Source: CAIQPS01 sp963783835
Lineage (GTDB): Bacteria; Actinomycetota; Thermoleophilia; RBG-16-64-13
Direction: 5' to 3'
DNA length: 44,435 nt
Assembly: GCA_963783835.1 (NCBI GenBank)
Contig: CAWAOX010000012.1
Coordinates: 1 to 44,435, forward strand
Shown here: positions 1-8,740 of the stretch, piece after piece
How the letters are laid out: each line of letters opens with the position of its first letter
Numbering within the stretch: position 1 is the first letter of the stretch
Notes under the pieces: generated by a model
Told to the model about the DNA's origin: nothing
Databases searched by the model: none
Seen by the model: the letters and a program-made list of their open reading frames with translations, nothing else
Made by a program: the position numbers and the translations under genes

Positions 1-183
1 TGTCGCTTTTGGTGCATAGGTGAGATATCCCGCCCTCTTCGGCATGCCCTCCCCACCGCCTGGAAGGGGCGTGATAGTGCTTCCATCCGCGCTGATTCCA
101 AAGACCGAGATGCCTCCGCCCTCAAACCTATCAACATGATTGCGCCCTACGTACGCAATCAGCCGCTTCTTCTCCGTGCTCAC
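1..183 (-). CDS. Lactonase-type beta-propeller protein, N-terminal part (runs off the window)
   Basis: A GTG start at 183 opens a frame that stays open for 61 codons to the window edge. It is preceded by an AGGAGA ribosome site. The peptide reads VSTEKKRLIAYVGRNHVDRF, then GGGISVFGISADGSTITPL. The YVG...GISVF...DGS..PL pattern is the first blade of the 6-phosphogluconolactonase/YkgB seven-bladed propeller family. Only the N-terminus is visible, so the substrate cannot be judged. It overlaps the 3' end of the upstream gene (stop at 131) by 53 bases in another frame, and is probably the last visible gene of the operon that starts at 3003. Confidence 0.6.
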   Translation of the reverse strand, partial: MSTEKKRLIAYVGRNHVDRFEGGGISVFGISADGSTITPLPGGGEGMPKRAGYLTYAPKAT

Positions 184-1381
184 GTCTTCTCTCCTGTTTA
201 TCGTTCGATTGTCTATCGTTCGATTTCCTACGATTGTCCGGCACGCCGGGAAGATCGGGGTACTTCGCAGCCACTTCGAGGACTCTCGGGTCCTGCAGGC
301 ACTCGAGGTAGCCGTTGTTGTAAACGAGCTTGCCGTTGACCGTGAGGGTGGCGTTGCGGATATCCGCGGTGATGTGCGGATAGTAGTTGTAGTTCTCATT
401 GGCAGGCGCCGAGCCGACATGCCAGTGCAGGTTCGAGGTGTGCGAGTGGTCGATGATCCGCCTGTAGATAGCGTTGGGGCACTGGGCGTCGGTGACCTTC
501 GCGTTCGGGTGGATGCCGAAGTGGAAGGTATCGAACTTCCGCATGCCGTCGCCGACCTTGCCTTCCATCATCTTCAGAAAGCGGTCTATCGCGTCGGCTT
601 CTTTGCCGCCCGAGATCTTGACCATGCGGCTGTCCTTGACATCCACACGCACCGGTTCCTTCCAGGACGGGTCGAGACCCATGTAGCGCGACCACCAGGG
701 GAGCATGCAGTCGAAGTAGAAGACGCCGTTGACGTCCTTGGAGTTGATCGGGGGGTGGACCCACTCGGGATAGGGGATGTAGTGGCTCGCATCCCTGCGC
801 CAGGAATTGTAGGGCATGCCGGGGATGCCGGGGCGCTGCACTGGATCCAGGCTGTAGCCTTCAAGCTGCGTGCCGTTGGGATCGGTCATCACCCATTTGG
901 CCTCGTGGGTCATGAAAGGATCGGAGCTCACGTGGCGGACCATGATCACAAGCTCGTGCGGCGTCTGGGCCCACTCGGTCATCAGGAGCGGGGCGGTGAC
1001 GGGGAACATGCGCACGTACCAGGTCTTCGATTCTTCAATGTACTTGCGGAACTCGGCGACCTCTTCGACGGCCAGGTCCAAGGAGGTACTGATGAGCATG
1101 TCGGCCCCGGTCATGGCGCCCTTGACGACGGGCGGCAGGCGCCACTCGTGGGCCTTCATGACCTCGTCGATCCAGAGGATCGAGCAGTTGGCGCCGCGCG
1201 ACTGGACCACAGCCTGCATCCAGCTGACGGCCTGCTCGTCGACCAGGTTGTCGCTTCCGTACAGGCCGTCAGTATGGGCCAGGATCACGACCTCCATACC
1301 CGGCTTGACCTGGGCGTCGTAGTCGACCATTTGGATGAGCGAGTTCAGCGCCGCTTTGGGGATTCCTAATTGATGACTCAT
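131..1381 (-). CDS. M29 aminopeptidase / 2,5-dihydroxypyridine dioxygenase (NicX)-like protein
   Basis: About 416 residues. The ATG at 1381 (MSHQLGIPKAAL) follows a GAAAGGAAAG ribosome site; longer in-frame starts lack one. The C-terminal half carries FHFGIHPNAK, LHWHVGSA and DIRNATLTVNGKLVYNNG. This layout is typical of the M29 metallopeptidase fold, which also contains the ring-cleaving NicX dioxygenases. In the family these His and acidic residues bind the metal. The neighbours (decarboxylase-type amidohydrolase, MarR) make a role in aromatic or heterocyclic ring metabolism more attractive than peptidolysis, but this is inference. The last 30 or so residues are low-complexity, charged and overlap the next gene, so a missed indel near the 3' end is possible. 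Confidence 0.5.
   Translation of the reverse strand: MSHQLGIPKAALNSLIQMVDYDAQVKPGMEVVILAHTDGLYGSDNLVDEQAVSWMQAVVQSRGANCSILWIDEVMKAHEWRLPPVVKGAMTGADMLISTSLDLAVEEVAEFRKYIEESKTWYVRMFPVTAPLLMTEWAQTPHELVIMVRHVSSDPFMTHEAKWVMTDPNGTQLEGYSLDPVQRPGIPGMPYNSWRRDASHYIPYPEWVHPPINSKDVNGVFYFDCMLPWWSRYMGLDPSWKEPVRVDVKDSRMVKISGGKEADAIDRFLKMMEGKVGDGMRKFDTFHFGIHPNAKVTDAQCPNAIYRRIIDHSHTSNLHWHVGSAPANENYNYYPHITADIRNATLTVNGKLVYNNGYLECLQDPRVLEVAAKYPDLPGVPDNRRKSNDRQSNDKQERRREHGEEAADCVRRAQSC
199..225. repeat. Two direct copies of TATCGTTCGATT, 15 bp apart
   Basis: Copies lie at 199-210 and 214-225. Each contains the near-palindrome ATCG-TT-CGAT. They sit just upstream of the lactonase ribosome site and inside the 3' tail of the preceding gene. 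They may be a regulator site or simple slippage; nothing in the sequence decides. Confidence 0.4.
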
Positions 1382-1451
1382 GCTTTCTTTCCTTTCTGAA
1401 GGTACCGTGGAGTCTCTACCTGTCTGGCTCGGTCGCAGACCGGCCGCCGAC

Positions 1452-1958
1452 CTATTGCTGCCCCTGCCGGCCGTTGGGGTCAAGCGGGAAGTTGAGGTGC
1501 CACTCCGGAATCCCAAGATCTTGGAGCACTTTGCCTCTGAGCTTGAAGAGGGTCGAGGCCAGAGTCTCGCGCTCCTTCTTGGTCAACACCGAGAATATCC
1601 GCCTGTCGGTTTCGTTATGCAGGGACTGTTTGAACACATCCAGCCCCTGTTCGGTCAGGGTCACCTCGATCTTCGAGCGGCCTCTACCTTTTTGCCTCAT
1701 TATCAGGCCGTCTGCTTCCATCCTCTTCAACATCTCGGTGACGGAATGGAGTTCTCGGAAGAGACCCCGGGCTATCTCAACAGGCGTGGCACACCCGCCG
1801 TTGTTCTGGATGATGAAGAGGACCGCCCGTCGTTCGTTGCTGATGCCGAAGCGGGCGTAGTCCCTCTCGCGCGCCCTTAGTATGGCGTCCCTGTTCTGGG
1901 CAATCAGTGCCCACAACATGAAGTATTCGTCGGGACCAGGTGCCTCATCGCCGGCCAT
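1452..1958 (-). CDS. MarR-family transcriptional regulator
   Basis: 168 residues. The winged helix-turn-helix is seen in FGISNERRAVLFIIQNNGG, then PVEIARGLFRELHSVTEMLKRMEADGLI, then the wing RQKGRGRSKIEVTLTEQG. The length is normal for MarR proteins, which bind palindromes as dimers and are usually released by small phenolic or aromatic ligands. The start is only 4 bases after the amidohydrolase stop at 1963, so the two are co-transcribed. It is the natural candidate to bind the TTCGTATACGAA palindrome ahead of this operon and the related copies at 6705 and 13324; that link is inference. Confidence 0.85.
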   Translation of the reverse strand: MAGDEAPGPDEYFMLWALIAQNRDAILRARERDYARFGISNERRAVLFIIQNNGGCATPVEIARGLFRELHSVTEMLKRMEADGLIMRQKGRGRSKIEVTLTEQGLDVFKQSLHNETDRRIFSVLTKKERETLASTLFKLRGKVLQDLGIPEWHLNFPLDPNGRQGQQ

Positions 1959-1962
1959 AGGC

Positions 1963-3003
1963 TTACCCTCCGATTTTGAAGAGTCTCGAAGCATTTCCGC
2001 CCAGAATGAGGGCCTTATCGTCGTCGGAGATGTCCAGGCCGCGCACGAAGTCGATGCCCGTCGCGAACCACTCGCGCCTGACCGGATAGGAGCTCCCGTA
2101 CAAAATGTGGTCCGCCCCGCAGACCTCCACGGCACACTCGAGTTGGGCCTTGCCCCACTGCATGGCACCGGAGGTGTCGTAGTAGATGTTCTTTTCGAGG
2201 CGAGTCCTCGCCGTATCCGCGCTGTCGAAGCGCTCCAACTCCTCTTTGGACTTCCTGGATCGAGGCGCAAGCATGTTGGCGTAGGCGAAAAAGCCGCCAC
2301 CGAGCATGGTGTGGATGAGCTTGAGGTTGGGGCACTCCTCGAAGAGGTCGCTGAATATCTCCCTACCCACCCCGGTCGCCTGATCGACGCACCGGCCGTA
2401 TTGACGGCGCTGGTTGGTGTATTTGAGCAGCGAAGCGTAATCCACCGGCAGAGGCGTGTGGTGCACCACAATAGGGACGTCCAGCTTGTCGAGTTCTCTG
2501 AAATAGGGCCTGAACTCCGGCTCGTCCAGATACAGTCTGCCGTAGTGCACGGCCAACTGGACCCCCGAGAACCCCAACTGGCTGAGGCAGCGCTCGGCTT
2601 CCTTAAGACATTCCGGCGTGCCCCAGGGTGGTACCACGGCAAGCGTCATGAAGCGGCCGGGATACCTGTTGATGTGTTCATACAGTTTGTCGTTGACCTG
2701 CCTGCACATGTCGAGCGTGAGCCATTCCTGCCAGCAGGGGATCCGCAGGATACCGGTAGCGACACCGGCGGCGTCCATGTCCTTGATCTGGGTCTCGATG
2801 TCGTACTGGTTCTCGGCGTAGTTGAGGTTCTCGTATCCCTGAGGCTTCTCCAGCACGATCTGCTGCATGTCCGTTCCCGGCATGGGCTTGAGACAGCCGT
2901 ACCAGTCATCAGAATTGGGGACGCAACTGACAAAGGAGTCCAGCAGCGCCTTGTCCCTGAAGAGATCTTCCGGGAGCCAATGCATATTGGCATCGATGAT
3001 CAT
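1963..3003 (-). CDS. Amidohydrolase_2 (ACMSD / resorcylate decarboxylase superfamily), paralogue 1
   Basis: 346 residues, first gene of its operon, with a GGAGG ribosome site. The family is metal-dependent TIM-barrel decarboxylases and hydrolases of hydroxylated aromatic acids. Visible elements are MIIDANMHWLP at the N-terminus, VPIVVHHTPLP mid-protein, LKLIHTMLGG, and ILYGSSYPV followed by LILGGNASRLF. Canonical members have HxH (or ExH) at the N-terminus and GxDYP near the C-terminus. Here these read N-M-H and G-S-S-Y-P, so the first His and the Asp ligand are Asn and Ser. The two central His are kept. It is paralogous to the gene at 9523-10566, which has the same substitutions. The substrate is unknown; an aromatic acid is likely from context. 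Confidence 0.8.
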   Translation of the reverse strand: MIIDANMHWLPEDLFRDKALLDSFVSCVPNSDDWYGCLKPMPGTDMQQIVLEKPQGYENLNYAENQYDIETQIKDMDAAGVATGILRIPCWQEWLTLDMCRQVNDKLYEHINRYPGRFMTLAVVPPWGTPECLKEAERCLSQLGFSGVQLAVHYGRLYLDEPEFRPYFRELDKLDVPIVVHHTPLPVDYASLLKYTNQRRQYGRCVDQATGVGREIFSDLFEECPNLKLIHTMLGGGFFAYANMLAPRSRKSKEELERFDSADTARTRLEKNIYYDTSGAMQWGKAQLECAVEVCGADHILYGSSYPVRREWFATGIDFVRGLDISDDDKALILGGNASRLFKIGG

Positions 3004-3020
3004 TTCATGCCTCCGGAGGA

Positions 3021-3044
3021 TACGTATCCGAGTTCGTATACGAA
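3021..3044. promoter_or_regulatory. Putative operator, copy 1 (TTCGTATACGAA)
   Basis: A perfect 12-bp palindrome at 3033-3044 is preceded by TACGTATCCGAG. The whole 24-base block matches the block at 6693-6716 at 23 of 24 positions. It lies about 30 bases upstream of the amidohydrolase ATG (3003), where a repressor would block the operon. The MarR protein in the same operon is the likely binder. A second palindrome, CCTCCGGAGG (3010-3019), covers the ribosome site. Confidence 0.6.
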
Positions 3045-3099
3045 GTTAACTTACGGTACCGGACGTCGAAACTAAAGTCAAGCTTTCTCGAGCTTGGAG

Positions 3100-3153
3100 G
3101 CGATGGTCGCCAGCCCGGCGCGGGGGGGCGCATGACCGGGCCGGCGCCATCGC
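3100..3153 (-). terminator. Strong nested hairpin after dctM
   Basis: The outer arms GCGATGGTCGCC (3100-3111) and GGCGCCATCGC (3143-3153) pair with one bulged base. An inner GCCCGG/CCGGGC stem adds to it. It lies just past the dctM stop in the direction of transcription. There is no immediate run of T, so factor-independent termination is not certain. Confidence 0.45.
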
Positions 3154-3174
3154 TCTAGGGGGATCCCGCTCACA

Positions 3175-4488
3175 TCATCCGTACATCAGATTCGGCAGCC
3201 ACGTTGACAGCATGGGCAGGAATATGAGACCTACCAAGAAGATACACATCGTCCATACGAACGGCCAGCAACCTCGGAAGATAGTGTACATGGGCACTTC
3301 TTTATGCATGCCGGCAAGTGAAAACACCACCACCCCTACCGGAGGAGTGATACAGCCTATCATTATGCACAAAATGGCTATGACGCCGAGTTGCAGCGGA
3401 TCAAAGCCCAAATCCGTCAATATGGGGAAGAAGATTGGAAGAGTGATTATCATTACCGACCATATGTCCATCAACATTCCCAGTATGAAGTACAGCACGA
3501 CAACCAGTAGCATCACTAGATACTTACTGAGTTCTGCCTCCACGAGAGCATTGGAGATGGCCGGAGCGATCTCGCTTGTTGTCAGGAAATGGCTGAAGTA
3601 CTGAGCACCAAAGATGAGCAGAAGGATCATGGCTGATATTCCTGCCGCTTCGACCAATGCCTCAGCTATGACCTTGAGCGTCATCTGTTTGTAGATGATA
3701 CCCACGACTATTACAGCGAGCGTACCCGCGGCACCCGCTTCTGTCGGTGTGAAGAGTCCTGTGAGAAGGCCACCCATCACCACCGCGAACACCAACAGAA
3801 TGCCGATGACGCCCTTGAGCGAGCTCAGCCTGGCCTTCCAACTCGCTTTGGGCTGTGTCGAGGACAGACTGGGATTGATCTTGCACTGGATGGCGATTTG
3901 AACCATAAACATCACGGTTAAGATGATCCCCGGTATTATTCCGGCAATGAACAGGGCGGCGATGGACGTCTGAGTTATAAAGCCGAACACCACGAACGCC
4001 GTGCTCGGAGGGATCAAGATACCCAGGTTACCGCCCGCGGCTATTGACCCAAAACTAAGCCGGTCGTCATAACCATACTTTCTCATTTCGGGCAAGGCCG
4101 CTTTGTCCATGGTCGCGGCAGTGGCTATGTTGTCACCGCAGACCGCTCCAAAAGCCGCGCAGGTGCCGACCGTGGCCATGGCCAGGCCGCCCCTGAAATG
4201 CCCGACCCATTTGTTGAAGGTCCCGAAAGCATTCCCGGTGATCCCTGCCCGTCCGGCAATGATGCCCATCAAGACAAAGAGGGGGATGACGACCAGATAC
4301 TGGGAGTTCCCCACCCGCCACACCGTCGTCGCCAGGGTGTTCAGCGCGGCCGGCATACCTCTCGAGAGCCAGATGCCGATGAACCCGGCTATCATCAGGG
4401 ACAGTCCCACGTGCATCCTCATGAACATGAGGATGAAGAAGAGGCCTGCTCCTATCGCTCCAATGGCCCACAGCGGAAGCTCGGTCAT
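3175..4488 (-). CDS. dctM: TRAP transporter large membrane subunit (DctM)
   Basis: 437 residues and very hydrophobic throughout, with about a dozen predicted membrane segments. Family hallmarks include LIPPSTAFVVFGFITQTSI, GLFTPTEAGAAG and CITPPVGVVVFSLAGM. DctM forms the sodium-driven transport channel of TRAP systems together with DctQ, fed by a periplasmic DctP receptor. The start ATG (4488) overlaps the dctQ stop as ATGA, showing translational coupling; a longer reading of the frame would run into dctQ. Substrates of TRAP systems are mostly organic acids, including aromatic carboxylates. Confidence 0.93.
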   Translation of the reverse strand: MTELPLWAIGAIGAGLFFILMFMRMHVGLSLMIAGFIGIWLSRGMPAALNTLATTVWRVGNSQYLVVIPLFVLMGIIAGRAGITGNAFGTFNKWVGHFRGGLAMATVGTCAAFGAVCGDNIATAATMDKAALPEMRKYGYDDRLSFGSIAAGGNLGILIPPSTAFVVFGFITQTSIAALFIAGIIPGIILTVMFMVQIAIQCKINPSLSSTQPKASWKARLSSLKGVIGILLVFAVVMGGLLTGLFTPTEAGAAGTLAVIVVGIIYKQMTLKVIAEALVEAAGISAMILLLIFGAQYFSHFLTTSEIAPAISNALVEAELSKYLVMLLVVVLYFILGMLMDIWSVMIITLPIFFPILTDLGFDPLQLGVIAILCIMIGCITPPVGVVVFSLAGMHKEVPMYTIFRGCWPFVWTMCIFLVGLIFLPMLSTWLPNLMYG

Positions 4489-5039
4489 TTCTTCACCAGT
4501 CCGTCTAGGGATCTCAGGAACCGCATTACGAAGATGGGGATCATGGTGAAGATCCCAAAGGCGGCTACGTACGTGAACGGATAGATAGGTACGGGCACGT
4601 TGCGCGTCGTCTGGTGCGCATCCTGGTAGGTGTGCGCCAGCACCACCAACTGCCAACAGAGGATGCAGAAGATGACGATACCCAACAGGTAGATGATGGG
4701 CTGGACGACTGCCTGCATTCTCTGGGGCAGGTGCTTGGATACGATGTCCACGGTCATCTTCTCGTGCCGCCCCATGTGCTCGAACCCGATGACCAGAAAG
4801 GTTATGAGCACCAAACCCAACTGGGTCAGTTCGGTCGACCCCTTGAGGGGGGCATTGAAGAAGCGACGGCCTACGATCGACCAGATCATGGCCAACACCA
4901 ATGCGCCCAGGACCGCAGACCCTATGTATGCAAGCCACTTGTACACAGGCTTGATGAAGGCCTCGATGGAGTCGGCAGCTTTGGCAAGGCCCGAGGCGGG
5001 CATCACTGCCTCACCCGCAGGTCGCCCAGGTTCACTCAT
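4485..5039 (-). CDS. dctQ: TRAP transporter small membrane subunit (DctQ)
   Basis: 184 residues with four hydrophobic segments, including WLAYIGSAVLGALVLAMIWS, LVLITFLVIGFEHMG and IIYLLGIVIFCILCWQLVV. The motif WSIVGRRFFNAPLKGSTEL is the usual DctQ start of helix 2. The ATG at 5039 has AGGAGG six bases upstream, which decides it over the ATG at 5075. The order dctP-dctQ-dctM is the common one. Confidence 0.92.
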   Translation of the reverse strand: MSEPGRPAGEAVMPASGLAKAADSIEAFIKPVYKWLAYIGSAVLGALVLAMIWSIVGRRFFNAPLKGSTELTQLGLVLITFLVIGFEHMGRHEKMTVDIVSKHLPQRMQAVVQPIIYLLGIVIFCILCWQLVVLAHTYQDAHQTTRNVPVPIYPFTYVAAFGIFTMIPIFVMRFLRSLDGLVKK

Positions 5040-5106
5040 TGCTGTCCTCCTAGTGATGCGATCGGCCCTGGTCAAGGCGACCAGGGCCGATCATCATCGC
5101 GTTGGC

Positions 5107-6579
5107 TTACGGGACGAGGTACTCGTACGTAGCGCCACCATGCGCAACATCAGTGGCGACGATCTTCGCGATGCCGGCGACCTTGGCGTAGTCGAGCACG
5201 CCCGCCGCTGACTCAGGGATCTCGAGGGGGCCGAGGCTCTTGCCGTCTTTATCGAAGGCCTCGACCTTGGCACCGAACGGACCTTCTGTGGAGACATCGA
5301 ACTTCTGACCCGCTTCGGGCGATATTGTGACCTTGACCTTGCCGCCGCCCAGATCTTCAAAGAAGATGCCGGTGGTACCCGCGACAGCGGTCGTCGTGGT
5401 CACCTCAATCGGGGGCATAGCAGCATACTTGGCGGTGAGTTCCACGGCCATGTCGACGACGGCCTGGGCGTCGCCGCCCGTTTCTTGCACCCATTTGTCC
5501 CAGACCGGCTTGGAGGCGTCTATCCACAACTGCATCTCTTCCGGGGTGGGAACGTAGATGGGAGGATTGCCCGCGCCTTTGTCGGAGCCCTCGATGGCTG
5601 CTTTATCTTCTGCCGCAAGAGCTTCGTTCGCAGCGCTGTAGATGGCGGAAGCCTCCGGACCGCTGACACTCATCATCTGGTCTTGCAGGACGGTGGGCAT
5701 GGAATCCCACACCTCCTTGTTCATGATGAGCATGAAGCTTCGATAGAACTCATTGATTTCGGTGCGGTACTTGGTGACGTCCTTGATGCCGGTGATCAGA
5801 CCGAAGGAGTAGCTCAAGAAGCAAGAGTCGGCCATCCCCCTCTCCATGGACGTCGACAGCTCGCCGGTGCTTATCTCTACCGGGGTTGCGCCCAGTTCCT
5901 CGATGAGCCAGGCCTCGATCTGTCCACCGGACCTTACCCTCTGACCCTTCATATCAGCGGGTACTTTGGCTTCCTTGTTCCCAAAGTACTGAGCCGGCGC
6001 GATGGTCGGAGTGCCCAGGAGCATCACATCTTTCAGCTCGGTGGGTACAGAGTATTTCTGGAGGACGTCCCAGTACACCCGTGCGCCCACCTCAGCGCTG
6101 GGGAACAACTGGGGTAGACCATAGAATTCCGCATTCGGGAAACGTCCCGGGGTCGCATCCGCGGTAACCGACGAGAGGTCGGCAAGGCCGGAAACGACGG
6201 CGTCGTACTGGTCCGCCTCTTTCACCAGGGTCTCTTCGGCATACATCTTGATCGTGACCCGATTGTTGGTGGCCTTCGCGACAGCATCGGCCCAGGGCTG
6301 ATAGTAGGCGCCGACAATGCTGGCCCGGCCAGGAACATGGAAGGCCATCTTTAGCTCATAGGTCTGCCCGGTGTCCGGTACCCCGGCCACCGTCGTTGTC
6401 GTCGGAGCAGCGGTTGTCGCCGTGGTCGCCGGCCCAGCGGTTGTCGCCTGGTCTGCCGTCGTGGCCGGACCAGCCGTCGTGGTGGTCTCCTCGGTCCCAC
6501 CGCACGCTGCCATCAGCGATACGAGACCCAGCACCAGCACCAGAACCAGGAGCCCGACTGCCCATTTTGCTTTCTTCAT
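5107..6579 (-). CDS. dctP: TRAP transporter substrate-binding lipoprotein (DctP family) with C-terminal extension
   Basis: 490 residues, clearly longer than the usual 330-360. The signal peptide ends in the lipobox LMAAC, followed by a Thr/Ala-rich linker of about 35 residues. The DctP domain follows (YELKMAFHVPGR, then VRSGGQIEAWLIEELGATPV and GELSTSMERGMADSC). After about residue 390 a second linker (EVTTTTAVAGTTG) leads to about 85 residues resembling a small beta domain (GKVKVTISPEAGQKFDV, VEAFDKDGKSLGPLEI). I do not recognise this tail. The protein delivers solute to DctQM. The promoter region contains a copy of the TTCGTATACGAA operator. Confidence 0.88.
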   Translation of the reverse strand: MKKAKWAVGLLVLVLVLGLVSLMAACGGTEETTTTAGPATTADQATTAGPATTATTAAPTTTTVAGVPDTGQTYELKMAFHVPGRASIVGAYYQPWADAVAKATNNRVTIKMYAEETLVKEADQYDAVVSGLADLSSVTADATPGRFPNAEFYGLPQLFPSAEVGARVYWDVLQKYSVPTELKDVMLLGTPTIAPAQYFGNKEAKVPADMKGQRVRSGGQIEAWLIEELGATPVEISTGELSTSMERGMADSCFLSYSFGLITGIKDVTKYRTEINEFYRSFMLIMNKEVWDSMPTVLQDQMMSVSGPEASAIYSAANEALAAEDKAAIEGSDKGAGNPPIYVPTPEEMQLWIDASKPVWDKWVQETGGDAQAVVDMAVELTAKYAAMPPIEVTTTTAVAGTTGIFFEDLGGGKVKVTISPEAGQKFDVSTEGPFGAKVEAFDKDGKSLGPLEIPESAAGVLDYAKVAGIAKIVATDVAHGGATYEYLVP

Positions 6580-6692
6580 CTCACTCCCCCTGTCCAAGAT
6601 TCAAGAATTCGTCTTTCCGCGACCGTCTGTTGGGACCCCATCCAGCGATGTCTCTGAATGTCCACCCCCCCTTTCCAGGCCTTCCCCGCTAC

Positions 6693-6716
6693 TACGTATC
6701 GGAGTTCGTATACGAA
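6693..6716. promoter_or_regulatory. Putative operator, copy 2 (TTCGTATACGAA)
   Basis: The 12-bp palindrome is at 6705-6716, within a 24-base block nearly identical to the one at 3021-3044. It lies in the divergent gap between dctP (start 6579) and the histidine kinase (start about 6815). Two more palindromes lie in the same gap: CTGTATGTACAG at 6735-6746 and GTTGGCCAAC at 6775-6784. The latter two may belong to another regulator, for example the response regulator encoded next door. Confidence 0.6.
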
Positions 6717-6814
6717 TAGATTCATCCCGACCACCTGTATGTACAGCAGGACCGCTGCGCTTTCCATCACTTTGGTTGGCCAACTTTGGTCGACGCTGAT
6801 GTATCTTGACGGCT

Positions 6815-7957
6815 ATGGCCAACGCGCTGCTTGTGAGATCTAGGTCTGTGACGACCAGGGCGGCAAAGAACCCGCACTTCTGGGTGGTGGTCGTCCTCTC
6901 GGCCGGGCTCCTGTTCATCTATCAGGCATGGCCCTGGCCCGAGTGGCGGTTCGCCTCGGGAGTGTGGCGCTTCTTCCCTTGGCTTTCCGCGCTGGAAGCT
7001 ATCGTCATTGAGGTAGAGGTCAAATACCACGTCTTCGGCGTGCTCTTCTTGATCCCGATCCTCTACGGTTCGCTGGCCCTGTCATGGCCCGGGGGTATCT
7101 TCGCTTGGTGCCTGGCGCTCGTCTGGGTGCTGCCGGGTGTCCTTTCATGGCGGAACGCCCCGTTGATGATCAATCTCGCGCTACTCCTCTTGCCCGTCTT
7201 GCTCGTTGCCATCGTCACGGGGGAACGACGGTGGCGTGAAAACGAGAAGAAGTACTTCATCGAGCGCGAACAGGCGCGGCAGGCGTACATCGCCAGGTTG
7301 GTCGAGACCCAGGAGGCCGAACGCATGCGTATCGCGCAGGAACTGCACGACGAAACGTTGCAGACCCTGATGGTGATCGCCAACAAGTCCGAATCTCTCG
7401 CGCTATCGGGCACCGATGAGATCCAGGTCAAGGGCAATCTGTGGATCAAGCAGGAAGTGCTGCAGACCATGGACGACCTCAGGCGGCTGAGCATGAACTT
7501 GAGGCCGAGCATACTGGACAATTTTGGACTCGTGTCCGGAGTCAGATGGCTCGTCAACAACAGCAACACCCAGAACGGATGCCAGCTGAACGTCGTCATC
7601 AGCGGCGACGAGCGAAAGATGTCGAGCCTATCCGAAGTCACTGTGTTCCGTGTCGTCCAGGAAGCGATCACCAACGTACAGCGCCACGCTCACGCAAAGA
7701 GCGGCACCATCACTTTGCATTTCGAGGAGGAGCGCCTATTGCTGGAGATCAACGATGACGGTATCGGCTTCCAGCCGCCCGAGAGACTCACGGCATACGT
7801 GGGCGAAAGTAAGCTGGGCATCATCGGGATGGAGCAGAGGATACTGTCGATCGGCGGCGAGATGCACGTCGAATCCAGTCCCGGGCTGGGCACGAGGATT
7901 TGGGCCTCGATCCCCTACGCCGCCTCAGCCCAGGTCGTCGAGGGTGAGAATGCCTGA
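6815..7957 (+). CDS. NarL-type (HisKA_3) sensor histidine kinase
   Basis: About 380 residues from ATG 6815; a TTG at 6806 is also possible, and neither has a clear ribosome site. Several hydrophobic segments fill residues 20-140 (FWVVVVLSAGLLFIY, YHVFGVLFLIPILYGSLAL, LALLLLPVLLVAIV), so it is membrane-anchored. The dimerisation/phosphoacceptor box reads RIAQELHDETLQTLMVI with the phosphorylated His. The ATPase has VVQEAITNVQRHAHA (N box), INDDGIGF (G1) and GLGTRIW (G2). It runs convergent to the response regulator and overlaps it by 33 bases. It is divergent from the TRAP operon, which it may help control. Confidence 0.9.
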   Translation: MANALLVRSRSVTTRAAKNPHFWVVVVLSAGLLFIYQAWPWPEWRFASGVWRFFPWLSALEAIVIEVEVKYHVFGVLFLIPILYGSLALSWPGGIFAWCLALVWVLPGVLSWRNAPLMINLALLLLPVLLVAIVTGERRWRENEKKYFIEREQARQAYIARLVETQEAERMRIAQELHDETLQTLMVIANKSESLALSGTDEIQVKGNLWIKQEVLQTMDDLRRLSMNLRPSILDNFGLVSGVRWLVNNSNTQNGCQLNVVISGDERKMSSLSEVTVFRVVQEAITNVQRHAHAKSGTITLHFEEERLLLEINDDGIGFQPPERLTAYVGESKLGIIGMEQRILSIGGEMHVESSPGLGTRIWASIPYAASAQVVEGENA

Positions 7958-8605
7958 CTTGAGACTGACGAAGATGGCCTCGGTGCGGGAGCGGACGTTC
8001 AGTTTCTGAAACACATCAACGAAGTAGCTCTTGACCGTCGCCTCGCTTATCCCTAACTTGGCGCCAATCTCTTTGTTCGACAGGCCTCTGGCCGCCAACG
8101 AAAGGACCTCCATCCCCTTCGCCGAGAGCCCCTCCTGAGGCACCGGCTTGACCGGCTTCGTACCGTGCTGGAACGCGTACTTGACAACCTCCTGGGAGAC
8201 CTCCGGCGATAGCACCATGTCGCCGTCCATGACGGCGCGAATGGTGTGGATCACCTCGGGACCGAAGATCGACTTGACGAGGTACCCGCTGGCCCCCGCC
8301 TGCAGGATGCTGAAGATCGTCTCGACGTCGGTGTGGACGGTGAGGATCAACACCGCCGTAAGGGGGTTGGAGGCCTTGATCTGCTTGGTGGCCTCGACTC
8401 CGTTCAGAACGGGCATGCTGATGTCCATGATGACGATGTCCGGGTGATGCTCCTCCGTCATGTCTATCGCCTGCCGGCCATCGCCGGCCTCACCGATGAC
8501 GTGAAGGTCCGGCTCCTTTTCAAGGATGTCGCGCAACGCCCGGCGGACGAGGGGATGATCGTCCACCAGGAGGATCCGGGTCTCTTGCGGTTCAGCCGAT
8601 CCCAA
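7925..8605 (-). CDS. NarL/FixJ-type response regulator
   Basis: 226 residues from a TTG start at 8605. The receiver domain has ILLVDDHPLVRRAL, the phosphoacceptor Asp in PDIVIMDISMPVLNG, the Thr in LILTVHTD and the Lys in GYLVKS. The C-terminal LuxR/GerE helix-turn-helix reads LSLAARGLSNKEIGAKLGIS followed by EATVKSYFVDVFQKLNVRSR. It is the obvious partner of the adjacent kinase, although the two genes face each other instead of sharing an operon. Confidence 0.92.
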   Translation of the reverse strand: MGSAEPQETRILLVDDHPLVRRALRDILEKEPDLHVIGEAGDGRQAIDMTEEHHPDIVIMDISMPVLNGVEATKQIKASNPLTAVLILTVHTDVETIFSILQAGASGYLVKSIFGPEVIHTIRAVMDGDMVLSPEVSQEVVKYAFQHGTKPVKPVPQEGLSAKGMEVLSLAARGLSNKEIGAKLGISEATVKSYFVDVFQKLNVRSRTEAIFVSLKSGILTLDDLG

Positions 8606-8740
8606 TTCGGGGCCTCTCTCTGCAGTGCTTCCGGCCGCTCGGGCCGGCGGCTATCGTCATCGTAGGCTCTTACTATAGTAGGGAGCGCTTGTCCGTGGCA
8701 AACAGGATGCCAAGATCGGACCGTGGGTGTGATAAGATAC

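Noticed and set aside
3021..3044. loxP-like recombination site, because of the TTCGTATA...GAAGTTA resemblance
   Set aside because: The resemblance is limited to part of one arm; the site recurs upstream of several operons without an integrase gene, which fits an operator better.
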